Origin: Rhodospirillales bacterium
GTDB lineage: Bacteria; Pseudomonadota; Alphaproteobacteria; ATCC43930; CGMCC-115725
Assembly: GCA_027315365.1 (NCBI GenBank)
Contig: DAHUYF010000123.1
Coordinates: forward strand, 16,843-80,842
Length of the DNA: 64,000 nt
Direction: 5' to 3'
The notes beneath the pieces were generated by a model. It saw only the letters and a program-made list of their open reading frames with translations. It ran no database searches and had not been told where the DNA came from. Both the position numbers and the translations under genes were made by a program. How positions within the stretch are numbered: position 1 is the first letter of the stretch; every line of letters starts with the position of its first letter. Positions 1 through 9,024 of the stretch are shown here, in pieces.

Positions 1-510
1 CGGCGCCACCAGGCCTTCGACGGCGGCGATCTTGAAGCGCGCCGGCCCCTTCGGCCGCTCCTCGATCGCCTGCAACAGCTTCTTCTCGATGCCGGTGCTG
101 AAGCCCGGCAGCTCCCGGACGCGGCTGTCGAGCAAGGCGCGGTGAAGCTGCTCGACGCTGTGGATATCGAGCTTGTCGCACAGCATTTTCACCCGCTTCG
201 GTCCGAGATTGGGCAGCCGCAGCAGCTCCAGCGCCACCGGCGGCACATGGGTCCGCAGCTCGTCGAGGAGCGGCAGATGCTCGGTCGAAGCCAGCTCCTT
301 GATCTTGCCGGCAAGATCCTTGCCGATGCCGCGGATCGCCGGCAGGTCCTCGCCACGCAGCAACAGGCTCGCGACGTCGCTGCCGAGCCCACGGATGGCG
401 CGGGCGGCGTTGCGATAGGCGCGGACGCGGAAGGGATTGGCCCGTTCCAGTTCGAGCAGGTCGGCAACCTGATCGAGCGCGTCGGCGATTTCCGTGTTGT
501 GCGCGGGCAT
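1..510 (-). CDS. polX: PolX-type DNA polymerase, N-terminal part (cut by window edge)
   Basis: This is the first 170 codons of a gene that runs off the left edge. The start is the ATG at 510, which opens MPAHNTEIADALDQVADLLE. The sequence has the all-alpha 8-kDa-like domain (NPFRVRAYRNAARAIRGL, about residues 27-44) followed by helix-hairpin-helix segments (LPAIRGIGKDLAGKI and LPNLGPKRVKMLCDKL), the N-terminal layout of bacterial family X polymerases. Family members usually continue into a polymerase beta palm and a C-terminal PHP 3'-5' exonuclease; neither is visible here. The known role is gap filling in DNA repair. A perfect FNR/FixK-type box lies about 160 bp upstream but may serve the divergent DUF3775 gene. 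The family call is good; the full domain content is not seen. Confidence 0.85.
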   Translation of the reverse strand, partial: MPAHNTEIADALDQVADLLELERANPFRVRAYRNAARAIRGLGSDVASLLLRGEDLPAIRGIGKDLAGKIKELASTEHLPLLDELRTHVPPVALELLRLPNLGPKRVKMLCDKLDIHSVEQLHRALLDSRVRELPGFSTGIEKKLLQAIEERPKGPARFKIAAVEGLVAP

Positions 511-665
511 GATCCGGCCTCGAGCGAGAGCTAGCCGCCTTCGCGCGGCAAGCCGCGAACCGGCAGCCGGGCGCGGCAGTGGATCTTTTTTCGCACCTCG
601 CGCTTTGAGCGCATGCGGAAGCTCCCAGAACCGGGTAATCTTCACAGCGTGGCGCCGGCCGGTCG

Positions 666-679
666 TTGATCCACATCAA
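666..679. promoter_or_regulatory. FNR/FixK-type box (TTGATCCACATCAA)
   Basis: Exact TTGA-N6-TCAA palindrome between the divergent polX and DUF3775 genes. Its centre is about 130 bp before the DUF3775 start and 162 bp before the polX start. The inferred function is oxygen-responsive activation by a CRP/FNR-family protein. Confidence 0.75.
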
Positions 680-801
680 GGCGGCCCCGCCGGCAATCGC
701 TGATCACCTTGACGGAGGCTGCGATGCCTCCAGGCCGCACGCCCGCGGCGTGGCGGCAGAGCATCCAGGACATCGAACCGCATCATTGCCAGGAGGTACC
801 C

Positions 802-1320
802 ATGCTGACGATCCCGCTCGATCGCGTGATGGAGTTGCTCGACAAGGCCGCCGATGTCGAGGTTCCGGTGCTTCCGGTCGTCGAGGACGAAACCGAGGAC
901 GCCGCCATCATGGATATCGACGCGCTCGATGATATCCTCGCCGAGGATCCCGCCTATCAGGCGCTGATCGCGGCGCTGGAAGGCTTGAGCCCGCAAGAAC
1001 TCCGCGAGCTGCTGGCACTCAGCCTCCTGGCCAGAAGCGATGGCGGCAGCGAGGTATGGCAGCCGATGATCGAGCAGGCCCACGCCGTTCCCGAGGACGA
1101 CAGGCTCGACATCCTGCTCAGCACGCTCCTGCTCACCGACGACATCGAGCAGGCGCTGGAGCGCCTCGGTTATGCCGAGGAAGAGAGCGAGGACGAAACG
1201 GATGAAGATGAGGAAGAAGAGGAGGAGGTCGCGGACCAGGACGAGACGGCAGAGGAAGCCCAGGACGAAGACGAGGAGGAGGAAGAAGAGGCGGAGAGCC
1301 GGGAGAAAACCGCCGATTAG
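802..1320 (+). CDS. DUF3775-like protein with acidic tail
   Basis: A 172-residue protein. The ATG at 802 is preceded by AGGAGGT at good spacing, so it is preferred over the in-frame upstream extension. Residues 1-130 (starting MLTIPLDRVMELLDKAADVE, with SPQELRELLALSLLARSDG and DDIEQALERLGY) resemble the DUF3775 family: small helical proteins of unknown function in alphaproteobacteria. The last 45 residues are almost entirely Asp and Glu with a few Gln, Ala and Thr, longer than I expect for the family. An acidic tail could interact with basic proteins or RNA, but that is speculation. An FNR/FixK box lies upstream, suggesting low-oxygen induction. No enzymatic motif is visible. Confidence 0.75.
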   Translation: MLTIPLDRVMELLDKAADVEVPVLPVVEDETEDAAIMDIDALDDILAEDPAYQALIAALEGLSPQELRELLALSLLARSDGGSEVWQPMIEQAHAVPEDDRLDILLSTLLLTDDIEQALERLGYAEEESEDETDEDEEEEEEVADQDETAEEAQDEDEEEEEEAESREKTAD

Positions 1321-1442
1321 GACGCGCCGAGAGGCACTTGCGACAGCGCGCGAGACCGTTGCCCCCTCACCATCCTGCTCCGCGGGACGACGCGAGCGCT
1401 CCGGCGTGGCGCGGGTGAGCCGCGCGCCGGGATGCCGTGGCG

Positions 1443-2258
1443 TTAGCCCAGCAGCAGCAGATCGCAGCTGGTCTCGGCGATGAGGGCGCGCAACTCGGCC
1501 GCTTCGAGCCCGGCGGTGCCGATCGCGACCAGATCCGGATTCAAGCGCTGGATGTGGCGCCGAACATCCGGCCAGTCCTTCACGGTCAGGAGCCTGGCCA
1601 TGGCGAAGTCCTTCGCCGCGAGTTGGTGCGCCAGCTCGGGCGCGGGCTCGTCGTCGCCAAAATAGAGGATGACGACTTCGTCCCGGGGCCCAACGACGGC
1701 GCGCGCGGCGCCCAGGACTCCCGCGTGATTCGCGCCGGCCGCCAACACGATAACGGCGCGGCGCTGTCGCTCCGCCGGGGCAGTACGCCGCAACAGCACC
1801 CTGCGGCCGAGCGCGGCAGCCACATCCTCCCACGGCGATCGCAGCCGCCAGGAGCCCGAGAGCGGGCGGCCGCCCGCCTCGATCACCAGCATGTCGCCCT
1901 CCTCGACGGCAGCCGAGGCCGCGCCCGGCACGTCGCGCAGTTCGGCGAAGGACCAGTTCAGCCCCGCTGCCGCCGCCGCCGTTGCCAGGGCACGCCGCAT
2001 ACGCGCGGCAAGCGCCGACAGCAGCGCCTCCAGATCTTCGCTGCCGAGCGTCTCGGAGTATTCCGGCGAGGAGAGGCTGAGCGTGCGCGCGAAGGGCAGG
2101 CCAGCGAGACGCAGCAGGTTATCGTCCTTGAGAAAGACGCCGTGCAGCGGAATCTGCCAGCGCACCGCCAGCGCCGCCGCCTCGCGCAGCGCCTGCTCGA
2201 TCTCACCCTGCGCATCGCAGGCGATGACGATGCGCTTGATCTCGGGCTCAGTCATCAT
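1443..2258 (-). CDS. Universal stress family protein, tandem domain
   Basis: A 271-residue protein starting at ATG 2258, behind AGGTGA; the start overlaps the stop of the lonB-like gene by 11 nt, so the two are co-transcribed and probably translationally coupled. The N-terminal half (IKRIVIACDAQGEIEQALREA) and C-terminal half (RRAVIVLAAGANHAGVLGAA) each look like a USP alpha/beta fold, but I do not see the ATP-binding G-x2-G-x9-G(S/T) signature, so it is probably a non-nucleotide-binding USP relative. It belongs to the lonB transcription unit, downstream of two FNR/FixK boxes, which agrees with USP induction in growth arrest and hypoxia in other bacteria. Confidence 0.7.
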   Translation of the reverse strand: MMTEPEIKRIVIACDAQGEIEQALREAAALAVRWQIPLHGVFLKDDNLLRLAGLPFARTLSLSSPEYSETLGSEDLEALLSALAARMRRALATAAAAAGLNWSFAELRDVPGAASAAVEEGDMLVIEAGGRPLSGSWRLRSPWEDVAAALGRRVLLRRTAPAERQRRAVIVLAAGANHAGVLGAARAVVGPRDEVVILYFGDDEPAPELAHQLAAKDFAMARLLTVKDWPDVRRHIQRLNPDLVAIGTAGLEAAELRALIAETSCDLLLLG

Positions 2259-4758
2259 CGTCACCTGCTGAGCGGCGGCGCGGCCTGGCCGCTCGCGGCA
2301 ACGCAACCGCCACGGCCCGCTGTGCGAAGGCAGCGAGACGCGCCGAGATCCGGCGGTTGAGCGTCCCCTCGGGATATCCGCCCGCCGCCTGGAGAACGCC
2401 GGCGGGCAGTCCCGTCAGCAGCCCGATCCCTTGGTCGATCGTCTCGACGGGAACGACGGAGAACCGCCCTGCCGCCGCGGCCTCGACAACGTCGTGCCGC
2501 AGCATCAGGTGCTGAACGTTCGAGACCGGGATGAGGACGCCCTGCTCGCCGGTGAGGCCGCGCCGCTGGCAAACGTCGAAGAAGCCCTCGATCTTCTCGT
2601 TGACGCCGCCGATCGCCTGGATCTGCCCATGCTGGTCGACGGAACCAGTCACCGCGAAAGACTGTCGAATCGGCGCATCCGCCAGCGCCGAGAGCAGCGC
2701 GAAGAGCTCTGCCGCCGAGGCGCTGTCGCCCTCGACTCCGCCATAGGATTGCTCGAAAACCAGGCTGGCGGTGAGCGACAGCGGCCCGTTGCGACCGAAG
2801 CGGCCGCCGAGGAAGCCGGACAGGATAAGAACGCCTTTCGAATGGATCGGCCCCCCCAGCGCGACCTCGCGCTCGATATCGATGACTTCCCCCTTGCCCA
2901 TCCGGATTTGCGCGGTGATCCGGCTGGGATGGCCGAAGCTGGCGCCGCCGAGCGAGATGACGGATAGTCCATTGACCTGACCGATGCGCTCGCCGGCGGT
3001 CTCGATGCGCAGCGTGTCGCGCCCGATCTCCTCCTGAAAGCGGCGAAAGATGCGGTCGGTGCGACCACGCCGCGCCGTGATCGCTGCCTCGATCTCGCCG
3101 CCGCCGATCACCGTCTTGCCCGCCTTCTCGGCGAAGTGGTCAGCCTCGTGCAGCAGGTCGATGGGGCTCTGGATCTGGGCGGTGAGCTTGGCCGCGTCGC
3201 CGCTCCGCCGCGCCGATTCCTCGATGACGCGGGCCATCGCGGCGCGGTCCATCGGGCGCAGCTTTTCCCGCCGTGCCGCCGAAGCGATGAGCCGGGCATA
3301 GAGGACCGTGGACTCGGGCGAGCGGTCGATGCGGTCGTCGAAATCGGCGGCGATCTTGAACAGCGCCGGAAAATCGGGGTCGATCTCGGCCAGCAGGTAG
3401 TAGAGGATCGGCGAACCGATCAGCACTACCTTGACCTCGAGCGGGATCGGCTCGGGATCGAGCGAGACCGTGCTCTGCAGGCTCAGCAGCTGCTCGAGCG
3501 AGACGGTACGGATCTCGCCCGCCCGCAATACGCGCTTCAGCGTGTCCCAGCCGAAATTCGCCGCCAGCAGCCGCTGCGCGTCGAGCACGAGATAGCCGCC
3601 ATTCGCACGATGGAGAGCGCCGGGGACGATAAGGTTGAAATCGGTGACGAGAGCGCCGAAGCGGGCGAGGTGCTCGATCCGGCCGACCAGGTTCTGATGC
3701 GTCGGGTGGTCTTCATAGACCACCGGCGCGCCGGTTCGACCGCTGCTGTCGACGAGCACGTTGACCTGATAGCGGCGGAAGGAGGGCATCGCCGCCTCCC
3801 TTCCATCGGCCTCACCGGGTTCCTGGCGCTGCGCCAGGAATTCCTCGGCATGCTCGAGAATATCGTGCTCGACCGCCCCGAGATAGGCGACCACTTCGGC
3901 GAGATCGGCAAAGGCCTTGCGCACCTCCTGAAGCAGGTGCTGGACCACCACCGCCGTGGTATCCCGGCCGAGCTGGCGCACGGCGTCACGATGCTCGCGC
4001 TCCCAGTCGGGCACCTTGCGCATGATCGCCTCGAGCTCGGCCTGCAGCGTCTCGATGTCGTTCCTGATGCGATCGCGGTCCTCGGCCGCCAGCCGCTGAA
4101 AGACGTCCGGGGGGATGACCTCGCCGTTGCGGACCGGCGCCAGCGCCAGCCCCATGGGCGTCCGCATGAGGGCGATGCTCTTCTGCTCCGCCTTGCGCTG
4201 CAGCGCGCCGAAGGCTTCCTCGCTGCGGTGCTTGAACTGCTGGTCGATGACCTCGCGCCGCGTGCGATAATCCTCGCGCTCGAAGGCGGCGGGGAGCGCC
4301 AGGCGCAACTCAGCGACGAGACGCGCCATCGCATCGCGCAGCGCCGCGGCCCGGCCGGTGGGGAGCATCAGCCGCTTCGGCCGATGGGGATCGGCGAAAT
4401 TGTTGACGTAGCACCAATCCGCTGGCCTCGGCGCGGTCGCCGCCTCAGCCTGCAGCACCTGCTCGATCAACGTGTGCTTGCCGGCGCCTGGCGGGCCGAA
4501 GGCAAAGACGTTGAAACCTGGCCGGCGGATGCCGATGCCGGTGCGGATCGCCTCGACCGCACGCTCCTGGCCGACGAGGCCCGGCAGCTCCGGCAGCTCG
4601 GCGGAGGTAACGAAGCCGAGCGCCTCGATCTCGCAGGTCTTGCGCAGCTGCCCGCCGGGGAGGGCACGGCCGGAGGCCGGAGGCGCCGGCGCCGCGGACG
4701 ATCCCGCCTCGACCAGGGCCGACTTTTCGAGCCGGGCAGGCGTCAGGTCATCGCTCAC
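2248..4758 (-). CDS. Lon-family ATP-dependent protease (LonB-like)
   Basis: An 836-residue protein. Walker A GPPGAGKHT ends near residue 96 (Lys94), followed by a long helical insertion (about 150-330) typical of the AAA_32/LonB-like family rather than classical LonA, which has a different N-domain. The C-terminal serine protease domain has GDSASAAE with Ser679 and GGVNEKIEGF with Lys722. The 43-residue Ser-Lys spacing matches the Lon dyad. No transmembrane anchor is evident, unlike archaeal LonB. The likely role is ATP-driven degradation of damaged or regulatory proteins in the cytosol. It is the first gene of a lonB-usp unit and has two FNR/FixK boxes within 100 bp upstream, which suggests protein turnover on entry into low oxygen. 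Confidence 0.9.
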   Translation of the reverse strand: MSDDLTPARLEKSALVEAGSSAAPAPPASGRALPGGQLRKTCEIEALGFVTSAELPELPGLVGQERAVEAIRTGIGIRRPGFNVFAFGPPGAGKHTLIEQVLQAEAATAPRPADWCYVNNFADPHRPKRLMLPTGRAAALRDAMARLVAELRLALPAAFEREDYRTRREVIDQQFKHRSEEAFGALQRKAEQKSIALMRTPMGLALAPVRNGEVIPPDVFQRLAAEDRDRIRNDIETLQAELEAIMRKVPDWEREHRDAVRQLGRDTTAVVVQHLLQEVRKAFADLAEVVAYLGAVEHDILEHAEEFLAQRQEPGEADGREAAMPSFRRYQVNVLVDSSGRTGAPVVYEDHPTHQNLVGRIEHLARFGALVTDFNLIVPGALHRANGGYLVLDAQRLLAANFGWDTLKRVLRAGEIRTVSLEQLLSLQSTVSLDPEPIPLEVKVVLIGSPILYYLLAEIDPDFPALFKIAADFDDRIDRSPESTVLYARLIASAARREKLRPMDRAAMARVIEESARRSGDAAKLTAQIQSPIDLLHEADHFAEKAGKTVIGGGEIEAAITARRGRTDRIFRRFQEEIGRDTLRIETAGERIGQVNGLSVISLGGASFGHPSRITAQIRMGKGEVIDIEREVALGGPIHSKGVLILSGFLGGRFGRNGPLSLTASLVFEQSYGGVEGDSASAAELFALLSALADAPIRQSFAVTGSVDQHGQIQAIGGVNEKIEGFFDVCQRRGLTGEQGVLIPVSNVQHLMLRHDVVEAAAAGRFSVVPVETIDQGIGLLTGLPAGVLQAAGGYPEGTLNRRISARLAAFAQRAVAVALPRAARPRRRSAGDDDD

Positions 4759-4817
4759 GCGCCGATCCTCCCTTCAGCTGGATTGCCCCTGTCTATCGCC
4801 CGGCGCCGCATCCGGCC

Positions 4818-4831
4818 TTGAGGCAGATCAA
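4818..4831. promoter_or_regulatory. FNR/FixK-type box (TTGAGGCAGATCAA)
   Basis: Exact TTGA-N6-TCAA, centred 66 bp upstream of the lonB-like start. A class II position (-41.5) would give a leader of about 25 nt for lonB. It lies 23 bp (start to start) from a second box, so the divergent promoter region has two sites. Confidence 0.75.
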
Positions 4832-4840
4832 CGCCTTCGC

Positions 4841-4854
4841 TTGATCCAGGTCAA
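4841..4854. promoter_or_regulatory. FNR/FixK-type box (TTGATCCAGGTCAA)
   Basis: Exact palindrome, second of a pair between lonB and the TauE/SafE-like gene. Its centre is about 45 bp before the ATG at 4893, so a -41.5 site for that gene would leave a leader of only about 4 nt; it may instead act with the neighbouring box. Confidence 0.75.
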
Positions 4855-4892
4855 AGCCATCCGCCACGGCGGCGGGCTATGACCACGCGATC

Positions 4893-5654
4893 ATGGGCTT
4901 GCCGCATCTCGATCATCCCGGCTTGGCCGCGCTCTGCGGCTCAGGCGACCCGGTTGCGCTGCCGGCGATCGCGCTCGGTCTTTTCGGCGCCGCCCTGGTC
5001 GGTGGCTTTGCCCATTGCGCGCCGATGTGCGGCCCTTTCGTGCTGATGCAGGTCGCCGATCAGCAGCAGGGGCGCCCCATGCTGGGGCGACTCGCGCGGG
5101 GCGCGCTGCCTTACTATCAGCTCGGTCGGCTGACCACCTATGTCGCCCTCGGCGCGCTTGCCGGAGGGCTGGGCGCATCCTTCGCCGCGCTGGCGCCGTT
5201 CCATTGGGCGGCAGCGGCGCTGTTGGGCCTCGCCGCGCTATCCTTCCTGTTGCGGGGACTGGGAGGCGCACGCCACCTCCTGCGGCTGCCACGCTCGGGC
5301 ATGCTGGAGGCGTCGCTCGCCGGGATCTTCGCGAGGCTGGCCGGGCCGCTGCTGCGGCGGCGCGGCACCGGCGGGGGGGCCGCAGGCTATCCCCTCGGCC
5401 TGGTGCTGGGCCTGCTGCCTTGCGGCTTCCTTTACGCGGCGCTCCTGGCCGCCGCCGCCACCGGCAGCCTGCTTGCCGGCGCTTTGGCCATGACCGCCTT
5501 CGCGCTCGGCACGGTGCCGGCGCTGGCCGTGGTCGGCGTGCTGGGGACGGCCCTGCTCCGGCGATGGCGCGCCGCCGCCGAAACCGTCGCCGCCGGCGTC
5601 TTCCTGCTCAATGCGGCGACCCTGACGACGCTCGCCCTGCGGCTCGCCCACTGA
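4893..5654 (+). CDS. TauE/SafE-like (DsbD_2) membrane protein of cbb3 assembly
   Basis: A 253-residue integral membrane protein with about six hydrophobic segments. The motif [14 protein letters not shown] (about residues 38-51) carries the HCxxMCG cysteine pair seen in the DsbD_2/sulfite-exporter-like proteins that sit beside cco gene clusters. A second Pro-Cys ([11 protein letters not shown], near 175) lies in a later helix, so the pairs could serve thiol exchange or copper handling. Known relatives are linked to cytochrome c or cbb3 oxidase maturation; the substrate is not settled. It sits immediately upstream of ccoN in the same direction but has its own upstream boxes, and another box lies between it and ccoN. 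The ATG at 4879 is in another frame. Confidence 0.75.
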   Translation: MGLPHLDHPGLAALCGSGDPVALPAIALGLFGAALVGGFAHCAPMCGPFVLMQVADQQQGRPMLGRLARGALPYYQLGRLTTYVALGALAGGLGASFAALAPFHWAAAALLGLAALSFLLRGLGGARHLLRLPRSGMLEASLAGIFARLAGPLLRRRGTGGGAAGYPLGLVLGLLPCGFLYAALLAAAATGSLLAGALAMTAFALGTVPALAVVGVLGTALLRRWRAAAETVAAGVFLLNAATLTTLALRLAH

Positions 5655-5667
5655 ACCGCCGGGGTCA

Positions 5668-5681
5668 TTGACCTGGATCAA
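5668..5681. promoter_or_regulatory. FNR/FixK-type box for ccoN (TTGACCTGGATCAA)
   Basis: Exact palindrome centred 83 bp before the ccoN start; a -41.5 position gives a leader of about 42 nt. FixK or FNR control of ccoNOQP is well established in alphaproteobacteria, so this box anchors the interpretation of the other copies in the window. Confidence 0.85.
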
Positions 5682-5757
5682 GGCGGCAGCGGGCGCGGTG
5701 CTGTCAACTGCCGGCCCATATGGGTCTTTGGACCCGCGGATGGCTGCGAGGGAAGCG

Positions 5758-7230
5758 ATGGCTGTTGCGGTAACGACAAAGGATACGGCGCTGCCGGCCG
5801 AGCGCTACAATGAGGACGTCGTCAGGGCTTTTGTCATCGCCACCGTCTTCTGGGGTCTTGCCGCCTTCGCGGTCGGCGTCTTTATCGCCTTCCAGCTCAC
5901 CTTCCCCGTCCTCAATCTCGGCCTCGAATGGACCAGCTTCGGCCGGCTGCGACCGCTGCACACCTCGGCGGCGATCTTCGCCTTCGGCGGCAACGCGCTG
6001 CTGGGGACGTCCTTTTATGTCGTCCAGCGCACCTGCCGCGCGACGCTGTGGGGCGGCCGCCCGCTGGCGTGGTTCATCTTCTGGGGCTATCAGTTCTTCA
6101 TCGTCATGGCGGCGGTGGGATATCTCGAAGGCGTCACCAAGAGCCGCGAATACGCCGAGCCGGAATGGTTCAACGACATCTGGCTGACCATCGTCTGGGT
6201 CGCCTATCTCGGCGTCTTCCTCGGCACCGTGCTAAAGCGCCGCGAGCCGCACATCTATGTCGCGAACTGGTTCTATCTCGCCTTCATCGTCACCATCGCC
6301 GTGCTGCACATCGTCAACAACCTGACCGTGCCTGTCTCGGTGTTCGGCGCCAAGAGCTATTCGCTGTTCTCGGGCGTGCAGGACGCGCTCATCCAGTGGT
6401 GGTACGGGCATAACGCAGTGGGATTCTTCCTCACCGCCGGCTTTCTCGGAATGATGTATTATTTCATCCCGAAGCAGGCCGACCGGCCGATCTATTCCTA
6501 CCGCCTCTCGGTCGTGCATTTCTGGGCGCTCATCTTCCTCTACATCTGGGCCGGCCCGCATCATCTCCACTACACCGCCCTTCCCGACTGGGCGCAGACG
6601 CTGGGCATGGTCTTCTCGGTCATGCTGTGGATGCCGTCCTGGGGCGGCATGATCAACGGCCTGATGACGCTATCCGGCGCCTGGGACAAGCTGCGCACCG
6701 ATCCCGGCCTGCGCTTCTCGGTAACCGCCGTCGCCTTCTACGGCATGTCGACCTTCGAGGGGCCGATGATGTCGATCAAGCAGGTGAACGGCCTCAGCCA
6801 CTACACCAACTGGACCATCGGCCACGTGCATTCTGGCGCGCTCGGCTGGGTCGCCTTCATCACCTTCGGCGCGCTCTATTATCTCGTGCCGGCGCTATGG
6901 CACCGCCGCGGGCTCTATTCCACCCGCCTCGCTTCCTACCACTACTGGATCGCGACGCTTGGCATCCTCTTCTACATCGTCTCGATGTGGGTCGCCGGCA
7001 TCATGCAGGGGCTGATGTGGCGCGCCTATGATCAGTACGGCTTCCTGCAATATTCCTTCGCCGAGGTGGTCGCCCGGATGCATCCGTTCTACCTCATGCG
7101 CGCGCTGGGTGGCGTCCTCTTTCTCCTTGGCGCGGTGATCATGGCCTACAATCTCTGGCGCACCGCGCGCGGCGAGCTCAGCGCCGATCTGCCGGCACGC
7201 GTCGGCCTTGCGACGCAGCCGGCGGAGTGA
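5758..7230 (+). CDS. ccoN: cbb3-type cytochrome c oxidase subunit I
   Basis: A 490-residue polytopic membrane protein, the catalytic heme b / heme b3-CuB subunit of the high-affinity oxidase that reduces O2 to water at low oxygen and pumps protons. Diagnostic stretches are [19 protein letters not shown] (heme b His), [23 protein letters not shown] (CuB His region with the cbb3-type Tyr/His arrangement), [16 protein letters not shown] (CuB histidines) and [14 protein letters not shown] (heme histidines). The ATG at 5758 follows GAGGGA and is chosen over the TTG that opens the same frame inside the FNR/FixK box. First gene of ccoNOQP; ccoO starts 10 nt downstream. Confidence 0.97.
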   Translation: MAVAVTTKDTALPAERYNEDVVRAFVIATVFWGLAAFAVGVFIAFQLTFPVLNLGLEWTSFGRLRPLHTSAAIFAFGGNALLGTSFYVVQRTCRATLWGGRPLAWFIFWGYQFFIVMAAVGYLEGVTKSREYAEPEWFNDIWLTIVWVAYLGVFLGTVLKRREPHIYVANWFYLAFIVTIAVLHIVNNLTVPVSVFGAKSYSLFSGVQDALIQWWYGHNAVGFFLTAGFLGMMYYFIPKQADRPIYSYRLSVVHFWALIFLYIWAGPHHLHYTALPDWAQTLGMVFSVMLWMPSWGGMINGLMTLSGAWDKLRTDPGLRFSVTAVAFYGMSTFEGPMMSIKQVNGLSHYTNWTIGHVHSGALGWVAFITFGALYYLVPALWHRRGLYSTRLASYHYWIATLGILFYIVSMWVAGIMQGLMWRAYDQYGFLQYSFAEVVARMHPFYLMRALGGVLFLLGAVIMAYNLWRTARGELSADLPARVGLATQPAE

Positions 7231-7240
7231 GGGCAAGGCC

Positions 7241-7966
7241 ATGCGCTCATTGCAGGAATTCATCGAGCAGAACGCGGTCATGCTGTTGATCGCGACGCTG
7301 ATCACGATATCGATCGGCGGCATCGTCGAAATCGTCCCTCTCTTCACCATCGAGACGACGATCGAGCGCGTCCACGGCGTGCGCCCATATTCGCCGCTCG
7401 AGCTCGCCGGCCGCGACATCTACGTGCGCGAAGGCTGCTATCTCTGCCACAGCCAGCAGATCCGTCCGTTCCGCGACGAGGTTGAGCGCTATGGTCATTA
7501 CAGCCTGGCGGCCGAGAGCATGTACGATCATCCCTTCCAATGGGGCTCGGAGCGAACCGGACCCGATCTGGCGCGCGTCGGCGGCAAGTACTCGAATGAC
7601 TGGCACGTGGCGCATCTCAACAATCCGCGCGATGTGGTGCCGGAATCCGTGATGCCGCCCTACGCCTTTCTCGGCACGCGGCCGCTCGATCTCGACCAGC
7701 TCGCCGCCCATATGCGCACCAATCGCATCGTCGGCGTGCCCTATACCGACGACATGATCGCCAACGCCAAGGCCGATGCCCTCGCCCAGGTCGATCCGGC
7801 GGCCGACACCGCCGGCCTGCTGCGGCGCTATCCCGGGGCGGCCACCGGCGGGGTCGGCGGCAGGCCCGACGAGGTCACCGAGCGCGACGCGCTCATCGCC
7901 TATCTTCAGGTGCTGGGGACGATGGTCAAGTTCCGCGACATCGATCCCGACGATCTCCGGCAATAA
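7241..7966 (+). CDS. ccoO: cbb3-type cytochrome c oxidase subunit II (monoheme cytochrome c)
   Basis: A 241-residue protein with an N-terminal membrane anchor ([22 protein letters not shown], roughly residues 11-32) and a periplasmic cytochrome c domain. The heme c motif CYLCH is at residues 66-70, followed by the family signature [17 protein letters not shown]; the distal Met is probably in [10 protein letters not shown]. It passes electrons from CcoP towards the CcoN active site. The ATG at 7241 lies 10 nt after the ccoN stop. The stretch between the heme motif and the C-terminus is of normal length for the family, and no anomaly is seen. Confidence 0.97.
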   Translation: MRSLQEFIEQNAVMLLIATLITISIGGIVEIVPLFTIETTIERVHGVRPYSPLELAGRDIYVREGCYLCHSQQIRPFRDEVERYGHYSLAAESMYDHPFQWGSERTGPDLARVGGKYSNDWHVAHLNNPRDVVPESVMPPYAFLGTRPLDLDQLAAHMRTNRIVGVPYTDDMIANAKADALAQVDPAADTAGLLRRYPGAATGGVGGRPDEVTERDALIAYLQVLGTMVKFRDIDPDDLRQ

Positions 7967-7975
7967 GGGGACGCG

Positions 7976-8128
7976 ATGGACTGGCTGCATTTCGTCGATC
8001 GGCTGCACGCGCCGCTGTCGGTGCTGATGCTGGTGATCTTCTGCGCGATCGTCGCCTGGGCCTATGCGCCGCGGCGGCGCAAGGACATGGATGAAAGCGC
8101 GCGCATCCCGCTGCGCGACGACGGTTGA
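7976..8128 (+). CDS. ccoQ: cbb3-type oxidase small subunit CcoQ
   Basis: A 50-residue single-span protein (opening MDWLHFVDRLHAPLSVLML) located between ccoO and ccoP, as in most ccoNOQP operons. One transmembrane helix (about residues 12-30) is followed by a basic stretch APRRRKD, which predicts a cytoplasmic C-terminus. CcoQ is known to stabilise CcoP in the complex. The ATG at 7976 follows AAGGGG. Position and topology, more than sequence identity, support the call. Confidence 0.9.
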   Translation: MDWLHFVDRLHAPLSVLMLVIFCAIVAWAYAPRRRKDMDESARIPLRDDG

Positions 8129-8137
8129 GGAGCGGCC

Positions 8138-9007
8138 ATGCCGACCAAGCGAGAAAAGGACGCCGTTACCGGGCGCGAGACCACCGGCCATGAATGGGAC
8201 GGCATCCGCGAGCTGGACACCCCGTTGCCGAAATGGTGGCTCTACGTCTTCTATGCCTGCATCGCGTTCGCGGTCGTCTATTCCGTACTCTATCCGTCGA
8301 TCCCGCTGATCTCGACGCACACGCGCGGCATCCTTGGCTATACCAATCGCGATGCGCTGACGCGCAGCACCGCCGAGGCCGCGACGCAGCAGGCGAAATT
8401 CCGCGACCGTGTCCGCGACGCCTCGCTCGAGGACATTCGCAAGGACCCGGATCTTCTCGCCTTCGCCGAGACCGGCGGCCGCTCGGCCTTCAACGAGAAT
8501 TGCGCTCCCTGCCACCGCACCGGCGGCGCCGGCGCCAAGGGCTATCCCAACCTCGCCGATGACGATTGGCTGTGGGGCGGTACGCTTGCCGCGATCCATC
8601 AGACGATCGCGCATGGCATCCGCAATGCCGACCCGGATTCGCGCCAATCGCAGATGCCGCGCTTCGGCGCCGACGGCCTGTTGACTCCTCCCCAGATCAG
8701 CGACGTCGCGGATTATGTGATGTCGCTGTCGCATCAGCCGGCACCGGCGGACGCGGCGCGGCGCGGCAGCAAGATCTTCGCCGAGAACTGCGCGCCCTGC
8801 CATGGCGAGCACGGCACTGGCAACCAGGAACTCGGCGCCAAGAACCTCACCGACGGCATCTGGCTCTATGGCGGCGACAAGGCGACGCTGGTCGAGACGC
8901 TCACCTATGCGCGCAACAGCAGCATGCCTTCCTGGAGCGCGCGGCTCGATCCCACGACGATCAAGATGCTCGCCATCTACGTCCATTCCCTGGGCGGCGG
9001 CCAGTAG
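8138..9007 (+). CDS. ccoP: cbb3-type cytochrome c oxidase subunit III (diheme cytochrome c)
   Basis: A 289-residue protein. An N-terminal FixP-type segment (GHEWDGIRELDTPLPKWWLY, about residues 24-43) leads into a transmembrane helix, then two cytochrome c domains with CAPCH at 122-126 and CAPCH at 218-222. The probable Met ligands are in QSQMPRFG and SSMPSWSARL. CcoP accepts electrons from soluble cytochromes or the bc1 complex and feeds CcoO. The ATG at 8138 is preceded by GAGGAG. It ends the structural part of the operon; ccoG follows 17 nt later in the same direction with no visible terminator. Confidence 0.97.
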   Translation: MPTKREKDAVTGRETTGHEWDGIRELDTPLPKWWLYVFYACIAFAVVYSVLYPSIPLISTHTRGILGYTNRDALTRSTAEAATQQAKFRDRVRDASLEDIRKDPDLLAFAETGGRSAFNENCAPCHRTGGAGAKGYPNLADDDWLWGGTLAAIHQTIAHGIRNADPDSRQSQMPRFGADGLLTPPQISDVADYVMSLSHQPAPADAARRGSKIFAENCAPCHGEHGTGNQELGAKNLTDGIWLYGGDKATLVETLTYARNSSMPSWSARLDPTTIKMLAIYVHSLGGGQ

Positions 9008-9024
9008 CAGTATCGGATACGGTC

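Noticed and set aside
3136..4821. Long antisense frame of 561 codons across the lonB-like gene
   Set aside because: High GC makes long shadow frames; the lonB strand has clear motifs and the antisense frame none. The same holds for the long frames opposite ccoO/P, atpD, the MBL and USP genes.
5668..5757. N-terminal extension of ccoN from a TTG (MTWIKAA...)
   Set aside because: The TTG is the first half of the FNR/FixK box, whose sequence reads as T-W-I-K by chance; the same happens at 26487 and 47620. Downstream ATGs fit better, with a good ribosome site for ccoN and a fair one at 47704; at 26535 the choice rests on the box alone.
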